Position numbers and translations under genes: made by a program. DNA of 64,000 bases from Arsenophonus nilaparvatae. Lineage in GTDB: Bacteria; Pseudomonadota; Gammaproteobacteria; Enterobacterales; Enterobacteriaceae. The notes beneath the pieces are model-generated. The model was given only the letters and a program-made list of their open reading frames with translations. It had not been told where the DNA came from and did not search any database. Below, one piece after another: positions 8,928-17,899 of the stretch. How positions within the stretch are numbered: the stretch's first letter is position 1; the number at the start of each line of letters is the position of its first letter. The stretch lies in assembly GCF_000757905.1 (NCBI RefSeq), contig NZ_JRLH01000001.1, one strand, 5' to 3'.

Positions 8928-11900
8928 TCAGGCATCCATACGGGTTAATAGATATTGATGGTGTTTGTGTACATGGCTAATGATTTGACACAGGTTATGC
9001 AGCTCTGGCGGTATTTTTTGAAATTGACTGTCGTTATTGATGCGTAATAGCCAGGTTCGACTATTGAGTCGGACAGAAATCCGATCGCCTTCGGCCCAAA
9101 AACCAGGGTTAGTACTGTTAATGAAGTCCTCTTCCAGGCTAAAGATAGTCACCTTATCTCGATAGGGTTTGCCTTGCCATGGACAGAATTGCGCACAATT
9201 GCCACACTCATTGCACATGGCATCTAAATGCAGTGTTTGATAGCGATTTTGAAAGCCAGGTATGGCGATCGAGACATTGGCGCGATTTGGGCAGACATCA
9301 ACACATTTACTACAAATGTAATTACATTCCAGGCAGCGATCGGCTTCCTGTTCAACAAAAGCCTCACTATGCTGTTTGTCAACCAACTTGACGGTAATTT
9401 GACCTTTACGTTGATAAAGATGCTGAGGATCAACGTTACTCCAGTATTTATTACCATGATGGCTATAAATATTTTCCCGCCGCAAAATGGTATCGACAGC
9501 GCGACGTGCGGTACTGATTGCCGCAACAATGGAAGAAGGCCCTTGTTGAACATCGCCGATTAAAAATATGCTAGATTGCGTAGTTTCTCCACTGGCCAGA
9601 TCAATAGCTGGTTTACCATTTTGATCGAGTGGAACTCCAATTGCGGCAAGCATTTGGCTATCTTGTTGCTCACCTATTGCTGTGATTATACTATCGATTT
9701 TTAAGCTGGTGGTTTGTTCGGTTGCCACCGCCTGAGGACGTCCGGAGCTATCAATTTTACCTAATTTCATCAGCCTGACTGTTAGTGTACCGTTAATGGC
9801 AAAATGTTCAGGATTGGCGAGGAACATAAATTTTACGCCATCAGCTAAAGCTTCTTCGTATTCTTCTGGCCAGGCGGGCATTTCAGCTTTTGAGCGGCGA
9901 TAGATGATAGTGACTTGTTCTACATCAGGTATACGTAGCGCTGCCCGAGCGCAGTCCATGGCGGTATTACCGGCACCAATTACCGCTACATGTTTACCCA
10001 TATTCGGTGTAAAACCACGATTATAGTCACGCAGGAAGGGCAGAGATTGGTAGATATTATGATTTTCACCGGCCAGTTTGATGCCACTATTTTTGTCGGT
10101 GCCAACGCCAATCAAAACATAATGAAAGCCGGTCGCTTTCAATTTTTCCACGGTTAAATCAGGCTGACATCCAAATTCAAATTTGACGCCATGTTCAGCA
10201 ATAAAATTGATATCATGCTCGATAAGCTCTGTTGGAATACGAAATTGGGGAATAATATTTTTTACTACCCCACCGGCGCTGGATTCACGCTCAAAAATTG
10301 TTACTGGATAGCCTGCTCGGGCTAAAAAAGTAGCCGGCACTGAGACCGGCAGGGCCAGCACCGATTATGGCAACCGGGTGGCGAGTACCTGTACCGGCAG
10401 GTTTATGCCAACGCTGTTTGTACTCTTGCCAGCCTTTTTCTAACGCAATTTTCTTCAGTTGACGAATATTTAGCGGGCTATCATAGTCCAAACGAGTACA
10501 GTTATATTGGCATTGATGATCGCAAATATGACCGGTGATGGCCGGTAGCGCGTTGCGTTGGTAGATAAGTTCTAACGCATCGGTATAACGCTTTTCACCC
10601 ATTAAACGGATATATTCGGGGATATCCTGTTTAATGGCACAGGCATTAACACAGGGAGCAGCATAGCAATCTGTTAATGGCAGTGAATCATCGATATTTA
10701 TCTCATGATCAGCCTTCCACTCTTTTTGACAATAATCCATACTGATTGCTTGTTTTGCCAATTTTTCTAACCGTTCTACATCAATTTTTTCTGCCTGCCA
10801 GGCCGCGCTATCCGTTAATTCGCGTAGGCATTCAGTCATACGTAGGTAACCACCGGGTTTTAATAGATCGGTTGCCATGGTGATGGGACGAATGCCGGTT
10901 GCGAAAATATCACGGATAGTGATCTGGCTAGCACCACCTGAATAAGAGATCGGTAGCATGCCGTCAAAGGCACGGGAAAGAACCGCAGCGACATTGATTG
11001 ATAGTGGAAATAGTGCACGGCCAGACATGTACATCTCTTCGCCGGCTAGTTTACCTTTATGATTGATAACGCCTAATGTGTTAGTCAGTTTCACGCCAAA
11101 CCCTAGCTGTTTCTCACTGGCCAGTGTCATTAAGCGGCGCAGCATTGCCAGGGCTTGCTCAAGCTGTAGATCATGCTGGAATGAAGCCTCTTTTAAGCCA
11201 ATATAATCGAAACCGCAGCTATCGAGGATCGCTCTTACCCGTTGATAACCGAGTAGGGTAGGATTGAGTTTGACAAATGTATTAAGTTTTTTGTCTTGCA
11301 ACATATAACGACAGATAGCTTCTATTTCATCAGGTGGGCAGCCGTGCATGGTAGATAGGGTTACACCGCTTACCATTTGAGCGGGAATACTTTCGGCTAA
11401 TGTTGTCAGCGCAGTTTGTTGACTTTCAATACCTAACTGACTAATAAAATCAGGGTTTTCGATCCATGACTGTAAAAGCTGACGGTAACGGTTAAAAGTG
11501 GGATGATGAGAAGCATTCATCATGTTATCAATAAATTGCTGCATAGCTGGTTGCTGAATACCAGCTAAATCGTAACCGACACTCATATTAAATATAAAGG
11601 ATTTCGCTTCGCCTGCTTGGCGTGGCTCAAAAATAGCTTCGAGCAGATGCAAAATAAACCAGGCTTTCAGATATTCATCCCAGGCTTTTACTAGTGTATA
11701 TTCAGTTGACCACTCAGTGTTAAAGCATTCATCTTCAGCGTCAATACAGGGTTTATCTATTTCTAATTGATCAAGGATCTGCACTGTTTTCAGTTCGATA
11801 AAGCGGCCACCAGTTAACCAGGAGACGATAATATTTTGGGCTAACTGGGTATGCGGTCCGGCAGCAGGGCCAATTGGTGTGGCACATGTTTCACCAAATA

Positions 11901-12039
11901 CATTAATTAATGGATGTTGATTTTGCTGACGATAAAATTGTTGTTTGGGAATACCAAATATTGATTGATTTTGTTGGTATTCATCAAAGATGCGCTTCAA
12001 AAGTTTATCGAATGGAATTGGGCGCATGATATCTCCCAT
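8928..12039 (-). pseudogene. ygfK: YgfK, Fe-S/flavin oxidoreductase, split by a one-base frameshift
   Basis: Large oxidoreductase of the purine cluster, GltD-like, about 1032 residues in E. coli. Two overlapping frames carry it: the N-terminal half (start ATG 12039, AAGGAG 6 bases upstream, MGDIMRPIPF as in E. coli) ends at 10291 after 582 residues, and the C-terminal half continues to 8928. The break is in the FAD motif GAGPAGLSAGYF. On the coding strand TAC is followed by six T (10324-10329 on the given strand); five would restore GYFLARAGYPVTIFERE and one frame of 1036 codons. Downstream motifs are intact: a second nucleotide fold (VIGAGNTAMD) and 4Fe-4S ligands CLECNYICSKCVDVCPN and CNECGNCAQFCPW. 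It may be a real mutation, a sequencing slip, or a gene rescued by slippage on the T run. The good state of both halves argues for a recent or artefactual event. Confidence 0.9.
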
Positions 12040-12175
12040 GAGACTCTCCTTGCTGCGATTTAATTGGGCAAATTGGCAAACAGTTGTCATAAACTTTGCA
12101 ACAATCACGCCAGAAACAAAGAACCGAGGAATGGTGAATAAGAAATGTGATTAATATCTAATCTTGCTTTTTATT
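12040..12175. other. ygfK upstream region
   Basis: AT-rich promoter region of the leftward ygfK operon. It contains no supported gene. No sigma-54 -24/-12 pair was found here, unlike upstream of xdhA and ygeW. Confidence 0.4.
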
Positions 12176-12191
12176 TGTGAAATAACTCACG
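12176..12191. promoter_or_regulatory. CRP-like binding site upstream of ygfK
   Basis: TGTGA-AATAAC-TCACG matches the CRP core TGTGA-N6-TCACA in nine of ten fixed positions. It is centred about 145 bases before the ygfK start in the space between mocA and ygfK, suggesting catabolite control of the ygfK-ssnA-ygfM-xdhD operon. Assigned by motif only. Confidence 0.5.
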
Positions 12192-12326
12192 CTCAGGCAA
12201 ATAAGAATGATAATCAATAGAAAATAGCTAACTTCAACAGATAGTTATCGATTTTTTAATTCTCAAAAAAATAATTTCACTATCACTTTGATAAATCAAA
12301 CAGGCAGAAGATGTTTTTTGTTGTCT

Positions 12327-12968
12327 TTAAGTGGAGGCAAGTAGATTTTCTGTTGCTAGTAACGTCAAATAAATCTCAGGAGTGTCAATATCTGCGGTGA
12401 CTGCCGATTGATCTAAGTCTAAATATTGCCATTGACCTTTTCGTAAAGCTTGCTGCATTGAGCGGCAATGGGTTTGTTTTACCGCCATATTAAGGCAGTG
12501 ATAAGGTAATAAAACTGGATGACCAGGTGTTTTTTGATAGCGAGGGATCAACGCATAAGCGCCGCGTTGGTGCCAAATTTGCTGAAATATATTGCTATTC
12601 AGGCAAGGCATATCACCGTGCGTAATAAAGCAGTAGTCGCTATTGACAGCCATAGCGCCAGCGCTGATGGAGCTAAATAGTCCCTGCTGATAATCAGCAT
12701 TATAAACAATGCTGATTGCTGGATGTTGCTGGTAGCGCGCGCTCAATTCTGCCGCCCGATAACCAATCACCAAAATAATGCGAGAACAGAAGGTTAATGC
12801 ATTTTTGATACTTGCATCAAGTATTGTTCCATTCTGCCAGGGTAACATCATTTTCCATTGTCCCATACGGGAAGAAAGACCGGCAGCTGGAATAATGCAA
12901 TCGATATTTTTGATTATTTGTGCCGATTTTTTGGCCATTAGGGGGACCGGAATAGCAGATTTATTCAT
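12327..12968 (-). CDS. mocA: MocA, molybdenum cofactor cytidylyltransferase
   Basis: Transfers CMP to molybdopterin to make the MCD form of the cofactor used by xanthine-dehydrogenase-family enzymes. The nucleotide-binding signature PAAGLSSRMGQWKMMLPW lies near residue 27, followed by HGDMPCL and the late PGHPVLL motif typical of MocA/MobA folds. At 213 residues it is about 20 longer than E. coli MocA, mostly at the N-terminus; an internal start at 12935 would trim this but has no ribosome site. It is divergent from yqeC with only 18 bases between the starts, as expected for a shared control region. It probably serves both XdhABC and XdhD. Confidence 0.93.
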   Translation of the reverse strand: MNKSAIPVPLMAKKSAQIIKNIDCIIPAAGLSSRMGQWKMMLPWQNGTILDASIKNALTFCSRIILVIGYRAAELSARYQQHPAISIVYNADYQQGLFSSISAGAMAVNSDYCFITHGDMPCLNSNIFQQIWHQRGAYALIPRYQKTPGHPVLLPYHCLNMAVKQTHCRSMQQALRKGQWQYLDLDQSAVTADIDTPEIYLTLLATENLLAST

Positions 12969-12986
12969 TTTATGGACTCTTAAGTT

Positions 12987-13769
12987 ATGCCACCGGCAAA
13001 TATACCTGAACCTCTCACTCAGTTTTGTGATGGATCATTAAACTCATCATCTGTTGTTATTAGTTTGATTGGCGCAGGTGGCAAAACCAGTACTTTATTT
13101 TGGCTGGCACGACAGTTTTCGTTGTTAGGTAAAAAAGTGATTATCACCACCACAACAAGGATGTATTTACCTGATAAAAATATCCCACTATTGATGTGTT
13201 GCGATCCGGCTCATTTACCTGCGGCGGTATTTGCTTCACCAATTTGTGCTTGTTATTCCGCTTGGCAACCCAGTAGTGGGAAAGTACGTGGTTTTTTACC
13301 GCAGCAGGTCGATGCACTTGCTCAGCGACACTACGCGGATATCATACTGGTCGAAGCCGATGGTTCACGAGGTCTGCCATTAAAAGCGCCTGCTTTGCAC
13401 GAACCTTGCATACCGGTTAGTAGTCGCTGCGTAATTGCCGTAACTGGAGGACAGGTTTTAGCCAGGCCATTAGGCCCTGATAATGTACACCGATGGCCAA
13501 TATTTGCTTCTATAACGAAAATTAAAAGAGGAGATAAAGCAGATATTGCGGTATTGGAGCATTTTATTCGGCATCCGGCAGGAATGTTTAAAAATGTTCC
13601 TCTTGATGCCCAGCGTATTTGGTTGATTAATCGTTTTTCTCAATCTGAGAATTTTATCACTAACAAACTATCAGCATTGTTAATAAGCACAGGGTTAGAT
13701 GCGATTTGGTTGGGAGCTGTCAGAGAGTTTCCTCCTATCAAGAATGTTTTGCAGCGTCAGAGAAATTGA
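12987..13769 (+). CDS. yqeC: YqeC, hydroxylase maturation accessory protein
   Basis: 260-residue putative P-loop protein that co-occurs with molybdenum hydroxylases, annotated in the family as a selenium-dependent hydroxylase accessory protein. The nucleotide-binding loop SLIGAGGKTSTLFWLA is near residue 27, and VEADGSRGLPLKAP follows at about residue 126, both characteristic of YqeC. It is transcribed with yqeB (23-base gap) and is divergent from mocA. Its biochemical step, probably in cofactor sulfuration/selenation or insertion, is not established; this is family-level inference. Confidence 0.9.
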   Translation: MPPANIPEPLTQFCDGSLNSSSVVISLIGAGGKTSTLFWLARQFSLLGKKVIITTTTRMYLPDKNIPLLMCCDPAHLPAAVFASPICACYSAWQPSSGKVRGFLPQQVDALAQRHYADIILVEADGSRGLPLKAPALHEPCIPVSSRCVIAVTGGQVLARPLGPDNVHRWPIFASITKIKRGDKADIAVLEHFIRHPAGMFKNVPLDAQRIWLINRFSQSENFITNKLSALLISTGLDAIWLGAVREFPPIKNVLQRQRN

Positions 13770-13792
13770 ATGGATAACTCACTGAGGTAGTT

Positions 13793-15385
13793 ATGAAAAT
13801 CTTTATGGAAGCAGCAAAACTTGAGCAGCAGAATCGTCCTTTTGCCATGGCACAAATTATTGAAAGTCGCGGCTCTACACCACGTCACTCTGCGCAAATG
13901 TTAGTACTCGATGATGGCAGTGTGATCGGCACGATTGGTGGTGGTATGGTAGAGCGTAAAGTGATTACTGAAGCCCTGTTAGCGCTGGCAGAGCGTAAGC
14001 CTCGTATTTTTCATGGTCGAATGAGCCGTAATGGTCAGCATGCGGTTGGCAGTGATTGTGGTGGCTCGATGTCAGTTTATATTGATGTCCATGGTTTAGC
14101 CTGCCGTTTGATACTCATTGGTGCCGGACATGTTAATCGTGCTATTGCCCAAACAGCTGCTGCTTTAGATTTTGAAATTGTGGTGATGGATGTTTATGCC
14201 GATAGCCTTAATGCCGCTTATTTTCCAGCTGATACCAAGCTATTGCAGGTAAAGTCTTTTAGCCAAGGGATTGAGGAGTTAGCCATTAAAGCTGATGATT
14301 ATGTGGTGATTGCTACCAATAGCCAAGATTGGGAAGCGCTATCCTTGTTGATCCACTTGCCAGTAAAATATCTTGGGCTTTTGGCCAGTCGTCGAAAAAT
14401 ACAAACTTTTACTCGACAATTATATGATCAAGGGCTTAAAGCATGTCAGCTCGCTCATCTTCATGCGCCTGTTGGTCTTAATATCGGAGCAGAAACGCCG
14501 GCGGAAATTGCTATCAGTATTATCGCTGAGATGTTGCAAATTAAGCATCAAGCCGCTGGTGGATCAATGAAGTGCAGCTCTTTTCCCTGCCGCCAGCGGG
14601 TGGTTATTCGGGGTGCTGGTGATATTGCAACCGGGGTAGCATTACGTCTTTATCATGCTGGTTTTCACGTCATAATGTTAGAGGTTGAATACCCTACCGT
14701 TATCCGCTGTACGGTTGCTTTTGCTCAGGCTATCTATGCCGGAAAAATGACAATTGAAGGTGTGACCGCGAAACATATTAACAGACCAGAGGAAGCCGAT
14801 CCGCTTTTACAGCAAGGCATTATTCCGCTCTTGATTGATGAGAATGCTAGCTTATTGCCGGCTTTTCAAGTCGACGGTGTAGTCGATGCTATTTTAGCCA
14901 AACAAAATAGAGGAACCCACCGTGCAATGGCACCGGTGACGATTGCTTTGGGGCCCGGTTTTGAGGCAGGTAAAGATTGTGATGCTATCATAGAAACTAA
15001 TCGTGGACACAATTTAGGACGAGTGATTTATCAGGGATCGGCACAAGCTAATACTGGTGTGCCAGGGAATATTAATGGCCATACCACACAGCGTGTAGTG
15101 AGAGCGCCAGTCACCGGTGTCATGCGTCGTTGCGTTAATATTGATGATATCGTTAATGTTGGCGATGATATTGCTTACATTGACAATACCCCGATTAAAG
15201 CGCCATTAAGTGGCATGGTCCGTGGTTTGTTAAATGATAATTTATCGGTGACGGTAGGGTTTAAAATTGGCGATATAGATCCCCGTGGTGCGGCAGTAGA
15301 TTTTACTGCTGTTTCGGATAAAGCACGGGCCATAGCGGGAGGGGTGTTAGAAGCATTGATGGCGTTGATGGAAAAATCGGTTTAG
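13793..15385 (+). CDS. yqeB: YqeB, XdhC/CoxI-family maturation factor
   Basis: 530-residue two-part protein. The N-terminal half is XdhC/CoxI-like (SRGSTPRHSAQML, GTIGGGMVERK, VGSDCGGSMSV, then a Rossmann motif LIGAGHVNRAIAQ). The C-terminal half, from about residue 265, begins with a second nucleotide fold (RGAGDIATGVALRLYHAG) and ends in a biotinyl-like segment (IKAPLSGMVRGL). XdhC proteins bind and sulfurate Moco before inserting it into the hydroxylase; YqeB is the version tied to the XdhD/YgfK set. GAGG precedes the ATG. It closely matches E. coli YqeB over its whole length. Confidence 0.92.
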   Translation: MKIFMEAAKLEQQNRPFAMAQIIESRGSTPRHSAQMLVLDDGSVIGTIGGGMVERKVITEALLALAERKPRIFHGRMSRNGQHAVGSDCGGSMSVYIDVHGLACRLILIGAGHVNRAIAQTAAALDFEIVVMDVYADSLNAAYFPADTKLLQVKSFSQGIEELAIKADDYVVIATNSQDWEALSLLIHLPVKYLGLLASRRKIQTFTRQLYDQGLKACQLAHLHAPVGLNIGAETPAEIAISIIAEMLQIKHQAAGGSMKCSSFPCRQRVVIRGAGDIATGVALRLYHAGFHVIMLEVEYPTVIRCTVAFAQAIYAGKMTIEGVTAKHINRPEEADPLLQQGIIPLLIDENASLLPAFQVDGVVDAILAKQNRGTHRAMAPVTIALGPGFEAGKDCDAIIETNRGHNLGRVIYQGSAQANTGVPGNINGHTTQRVVRAPVTGVMRRCVNIDDIVNVGDDIAYIDNTPIKAPLSGMVRGLLNDNLSVTVGFKIGDIDPRGAAVDFTAVSDKARAIAGGVLEALMALMEKSV

Positions 15386-15423
15386 TTGCGACGGATAAAA
15401 ATAGCTAACTTAGTCAATTAGTA

Positions 15424-15440
15424 AGGGCGCATAGCGCCCT
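15424..15440. terminator. Stem-loop between convergent yqeB and yqeA
   Basis: AGGGCGC-ATA-GCGCCCT, a 7-bp G/C-rich stem with a 3-base loop midway between two convergent genes. No T run follows on either strand, so it is either a weak bidirectional terminator or an mRNA 3'-end protector. Confidence 0.5.
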
Positions 15441-15461
15441 ATAAGAAGATAATCGTAACGG

Positions 15462-16394
15462 TTAGAGGCAAACAATGGTACCCGTTTTACCTTCAATCCC
15501 TTGTTTGGCTTTATTTAGCACAGTAATTAGCGTTTCACGACCAGGCCGACTACAGGAAAAAGAGAGAGCCGCTTCAACCTTCGGTAGCATTGATCCTTTG
15601 GCAAAATGTCCTTCATTAATATAACGTTGAGCTTGGTCTAGATTAAGTCGTTCCAGCCATTTTTCATTATGTTTGCCAAAGTTAATCGCTACTTTTTCTA
15701 CTGCAGTCAAAATAATCAACATATCTGCATCGATCATTTCAGCTAATTTGGCACTAGCCCAGTCTTTGTCAATGACGGCACTCACACCGCGTAAATGATT
15801 GCCTTCACGCACCACCGGTATGCCGCCGCCACCAACGGTAATGACGACTTGCCCAGCATTAAGTAAGGCTTTGACTGTTTCTTTCTCAACGATAGCGATG
15901 GGTTTGGGGGATGCAACTACTCGACGAAAGCCTCGTCCAGCATCTTCTTTTAGTTGATAGCCATTGGCTATCAATTTTTCAGCTTCTTGTGGGCTGAAAA
16001 AAGAGCCGATTGGTTTAGTTGGGTTACTAAAGGCCGGATCGTCGGCGGCAACTTCAACTTGGGTAATAATGGAAGCAACGGGAGTCGATAAACCCCGATT
16101 GAGTAATTCTTCACTTAGCGCATTTTGCAGATCGTAGCCAATATAACCTTGGCTTAATGCCACACATACTGACATAGGTAACATGGGGGTATGAGCGGCT
16201 GTTTTAGCTGCTGCTTCAAATGCCCGATTGATCATGCCGACTTGGGGGCCGTTACCGTGAGTAATGACGACTTTATGACCCTGCTGGATCAAATCAGCAA
16301 TAGCGTGTGCAGTAGTTTTTACGGCGGCCATTTGTTCGTCTAATCCATCACCTAATGCATTACCGCCCAGTGCAATGACGATTGTTTTTTTCAT
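15462..16394 (-). CDS. yqeA: Carbamate kinase-like protein YqeA
   Basis: Cytosolic amino-acid-kinase-fold enzyme, 310 residues, matching E. coli YqeA. Carbamate kinase motifs: VIALGGNALG at the N-terminus, THGNGPQVG (residues about 45-53), TVGGGGIPVV, and DKDWASAKLAE in the ATP region. In this pathway it would convert carbamoyl phosphate plus ADP to ATP, CO2 and ammonia, the energy-yielding last step of anaerobic degradation. It is the final gene of the ygeW-ygeX-ygeY-hyuA-yqeA run, following hyuA after 67 bases. Confidence 0.94.
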   Translation of the reverse strand: MKKTIVIALGGNALGDGLDEQMAAVKTTAHAIADLIQQGHKVVITHGNGPQVGMINRAFEAAAKTAAHTPMLPMSVCVALSQGYIGYDLQNALSEELLNRGLSTPVASIITQVEVAADDPAFSNPTKPIGSFFSPQEAEKLIANGYQLKEDAGRGFRRVVASPKPIAIVEKETVKALLNAGQVVITVGGGGIPVVREGNHLRGVSAVIDKDWASAKLAEMIDADMLIILTAVEKVAINFGKHNEKWLERLNLDQAQRYINEGHFAKGSMLPKVEAALSFSCSRPGRETLITVLNKAKQGIEGKTGTIVCL

Positions 16395-16461
16395 GATATT
16401 TATTATTCCTATTATTTATTGTTATTTACTATCAAAGATGGGTTGGTCATACAGAAAAGCG

Positions 16462-17841
16462 TTAACTTATTAGGAAAGGTTGGCGGTGCAAGAATTGTCC
16501 CCAACCAGCGCTGCCAATAAATTTTCCTTGACTGAAAACCGGTTTTCCTCGTGATAGGGTATGGATGATTGCACCTTGACAAACCATTTCTTCATAAGGG
16601 CTATAATCAGCGTTATCATGCAGCTCAGCATGACGAATAGTAGTCCGTTTATGAGGTGCAATGATAACTAAATCAGCATCTGAGCCGGGGGTCAGGCAAC
16701 CTTTGCGTGGCCAGAGGCCAAACAACTGAGCGGGTTTGCTGCTGGTTAGTGCGACAAAGCGTTCTGGCGTAATGCGTCCACTCATTACGCCGGCAGAAAA
16801 GAGTAATAACAGGCGATTCTCTACCCCAGGTAGCCCATTTGGGCAGCGACTAAAGTTTCCTTTCGCAAGTTTAAGCCGCTGCCAAAAAGGAAAAGTGCAG
16901 TGATCGGTGGCAACCACGTCAATGCTTCCATCACTAATACCACCCCATAATGCATCTTGTTCACGAATGTTGCGTAGCGGTGGTGTGAGAATAAATTTCA
17001 TCGCATCTTCACGCAGGTATTGTCGCTCATCTAGCATCAAGTATTGAGGACAGGTTTCTATCCATACCGGCTGCTGATGGGCTTTAGCCAGACGTAAGTA
17101 ATTGAGTCCGAGACCATTAGATAAATGCACTATATATAAAGGAGCATTACCGGCTAGCTGTGCCAGATTGATCATGCGGGCAATAGCTTCTGCTTCGCAT
17201 TCAGGTGGCCGGCTAAGGGCGTGATAACGTGGTTCAGTCTGACCACTAGCAATAAATTGGCTGCGTAGATAGCTAATAATGGCATCATTTTCTGGATGAA
17301 CGGTGGTCAATGCGCCAGCTGTTTTCAATTGTTTTAATGCTTGTAAGATATCGCTATCATTCAACTTATATTGATAAGTTAGATAAAGTTTAAAACTACT
17401 AATTCCGTCTTGAACCATAGCCGGAATTTCATCGATAATCGCTTGATTAATATGTTGGATAACTCCATGAAAGCTATAGTCGATAACCGCTTTTCCATTC
17501 GCATACTGGTGGTAGGTTTCTAGTTGATGATGTAAGCAACATCCTTTTGGACCAAACCCCATATGATCGATAATGGTGGTGGTGCCACCGCAGGCAGCTG
17601 CGCGGGTGCCAGTAAAAAAATCGTCACAACTACGCGCCAGCCCTGTATCAATATTAAAATGAGTATGGACATCGACACCACCTGGCATCACATAACACGC
17701 TTTGGCTTGAATAATTTCGCAAGGTTCTGATGGGATAATATTGGGGCTGATTTGCTTGATAAGACCGTTTTCGATTAAAACGTCACTTTGCCGTTGTTCA
17801 TTAGCATTGACCACAATACCATCTTTGATCAGTAGTTTCAT
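16462..17841 (-). CDS. hyuA: HyuA, phenylhydantoinase/dihydropyrimidinase-family amidohydrolase
   Basis: 459-residue cyclic amidase (E. coli HyuA/YgeZ has 461). The zinc HxH motif is in GVDVHTHFNID (residues about 55-65), the carboxylated-lysine region is SSFKLYLTY, and later metal ligands are in IVHLSNG and VATDHCTFPF. It hydrolyses hydantoin-like five- or six-membered imide rings; within this cluster a purine-derived intermediate is the likely substrate. ATG 17841 has GGAG 7 bases upstream. A strong hairpin precedes the gene. Confidence 0.92.
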   Translation of the reverse strand: MKLLIKDGIVVNANEQRQSDVLIENGLIKQISPNIIPSEPCEIIQAKACYVMPGGVDVHTHFNIDTGLARSCDDFFTGTRAAACGGTTTIIDHMGFGPKGCCLHHQLETYHQYANGKAVIDYSFHGVIQHINQAIIDEIPAMVQDGISSFKLYLTYQYKLNDSDILQALKQLKTAGALTTVHPENDAIISYLRSQFIASGQTEPRYHALSRPPECEAEAIARMINLAQLAGNAPLYIVHLSNGLGLNYLRLAKAHQQPVWIETCPQYLMLDERQYLREDAMKFILTPPLRNIREQDALWGGISDGSIDVVATDHCTFPFWQRLKLAKGNFSRCPNGLPGVENRLLLLFSAGVMSGRITPERFVALTSSKPAQLFGLWPRKGCLTPGSDADLVIIAPHKRTTIRHAELHDNADYSPYEEMVCQGAIIHTLSRGKPVFSQGKFIGSAGWGQFLHRQPFLIS

Positions 17842-17858
17842 GCATAAGCTCCATAATC

Positions 17859-17884
17859 AGCCCTAATGTAGTGCCATTAGGGCT
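17859..17884 (-). repeat. Intra-operon hairpin between ygeY and hyuA
   Basis: Perfect 10-bp inverted repeat AGCCCTAATG (17859-17868) / CATTAGGGCT (17875-17884), 6-base loop. It lies between the ygeY stop and the hyuA ribosome site, with no T run. Probably an mRNA processing or stability element that sets relative expression of the two genes. Confidence 0.6.
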
Positions 17885-17899
17885 AAATGAATAAAACGA

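Noticed and set aside
9224..9563. Overlapping reading frames of about 110 codons on both strands inside ygfK
   Set aside because: They lie across the conserved 4Fe-4S region of YgfK and have no family resemblance or ribosome site; by-products of the real gene.
10291..10330. In-frame TGA in ygfK as a selenocysteine codon
   Set aside because: The TGA appears only after the frame has already shifted (sequence SRLSSNNF is out of register with the family); a one-base indel explains it fully.
12285..12302. FNR box TTTGATAAATCAAA upstream of ygfK
   Set aside because: Half-sites are separated by 2 bases rather than the 4 of an FNR site.
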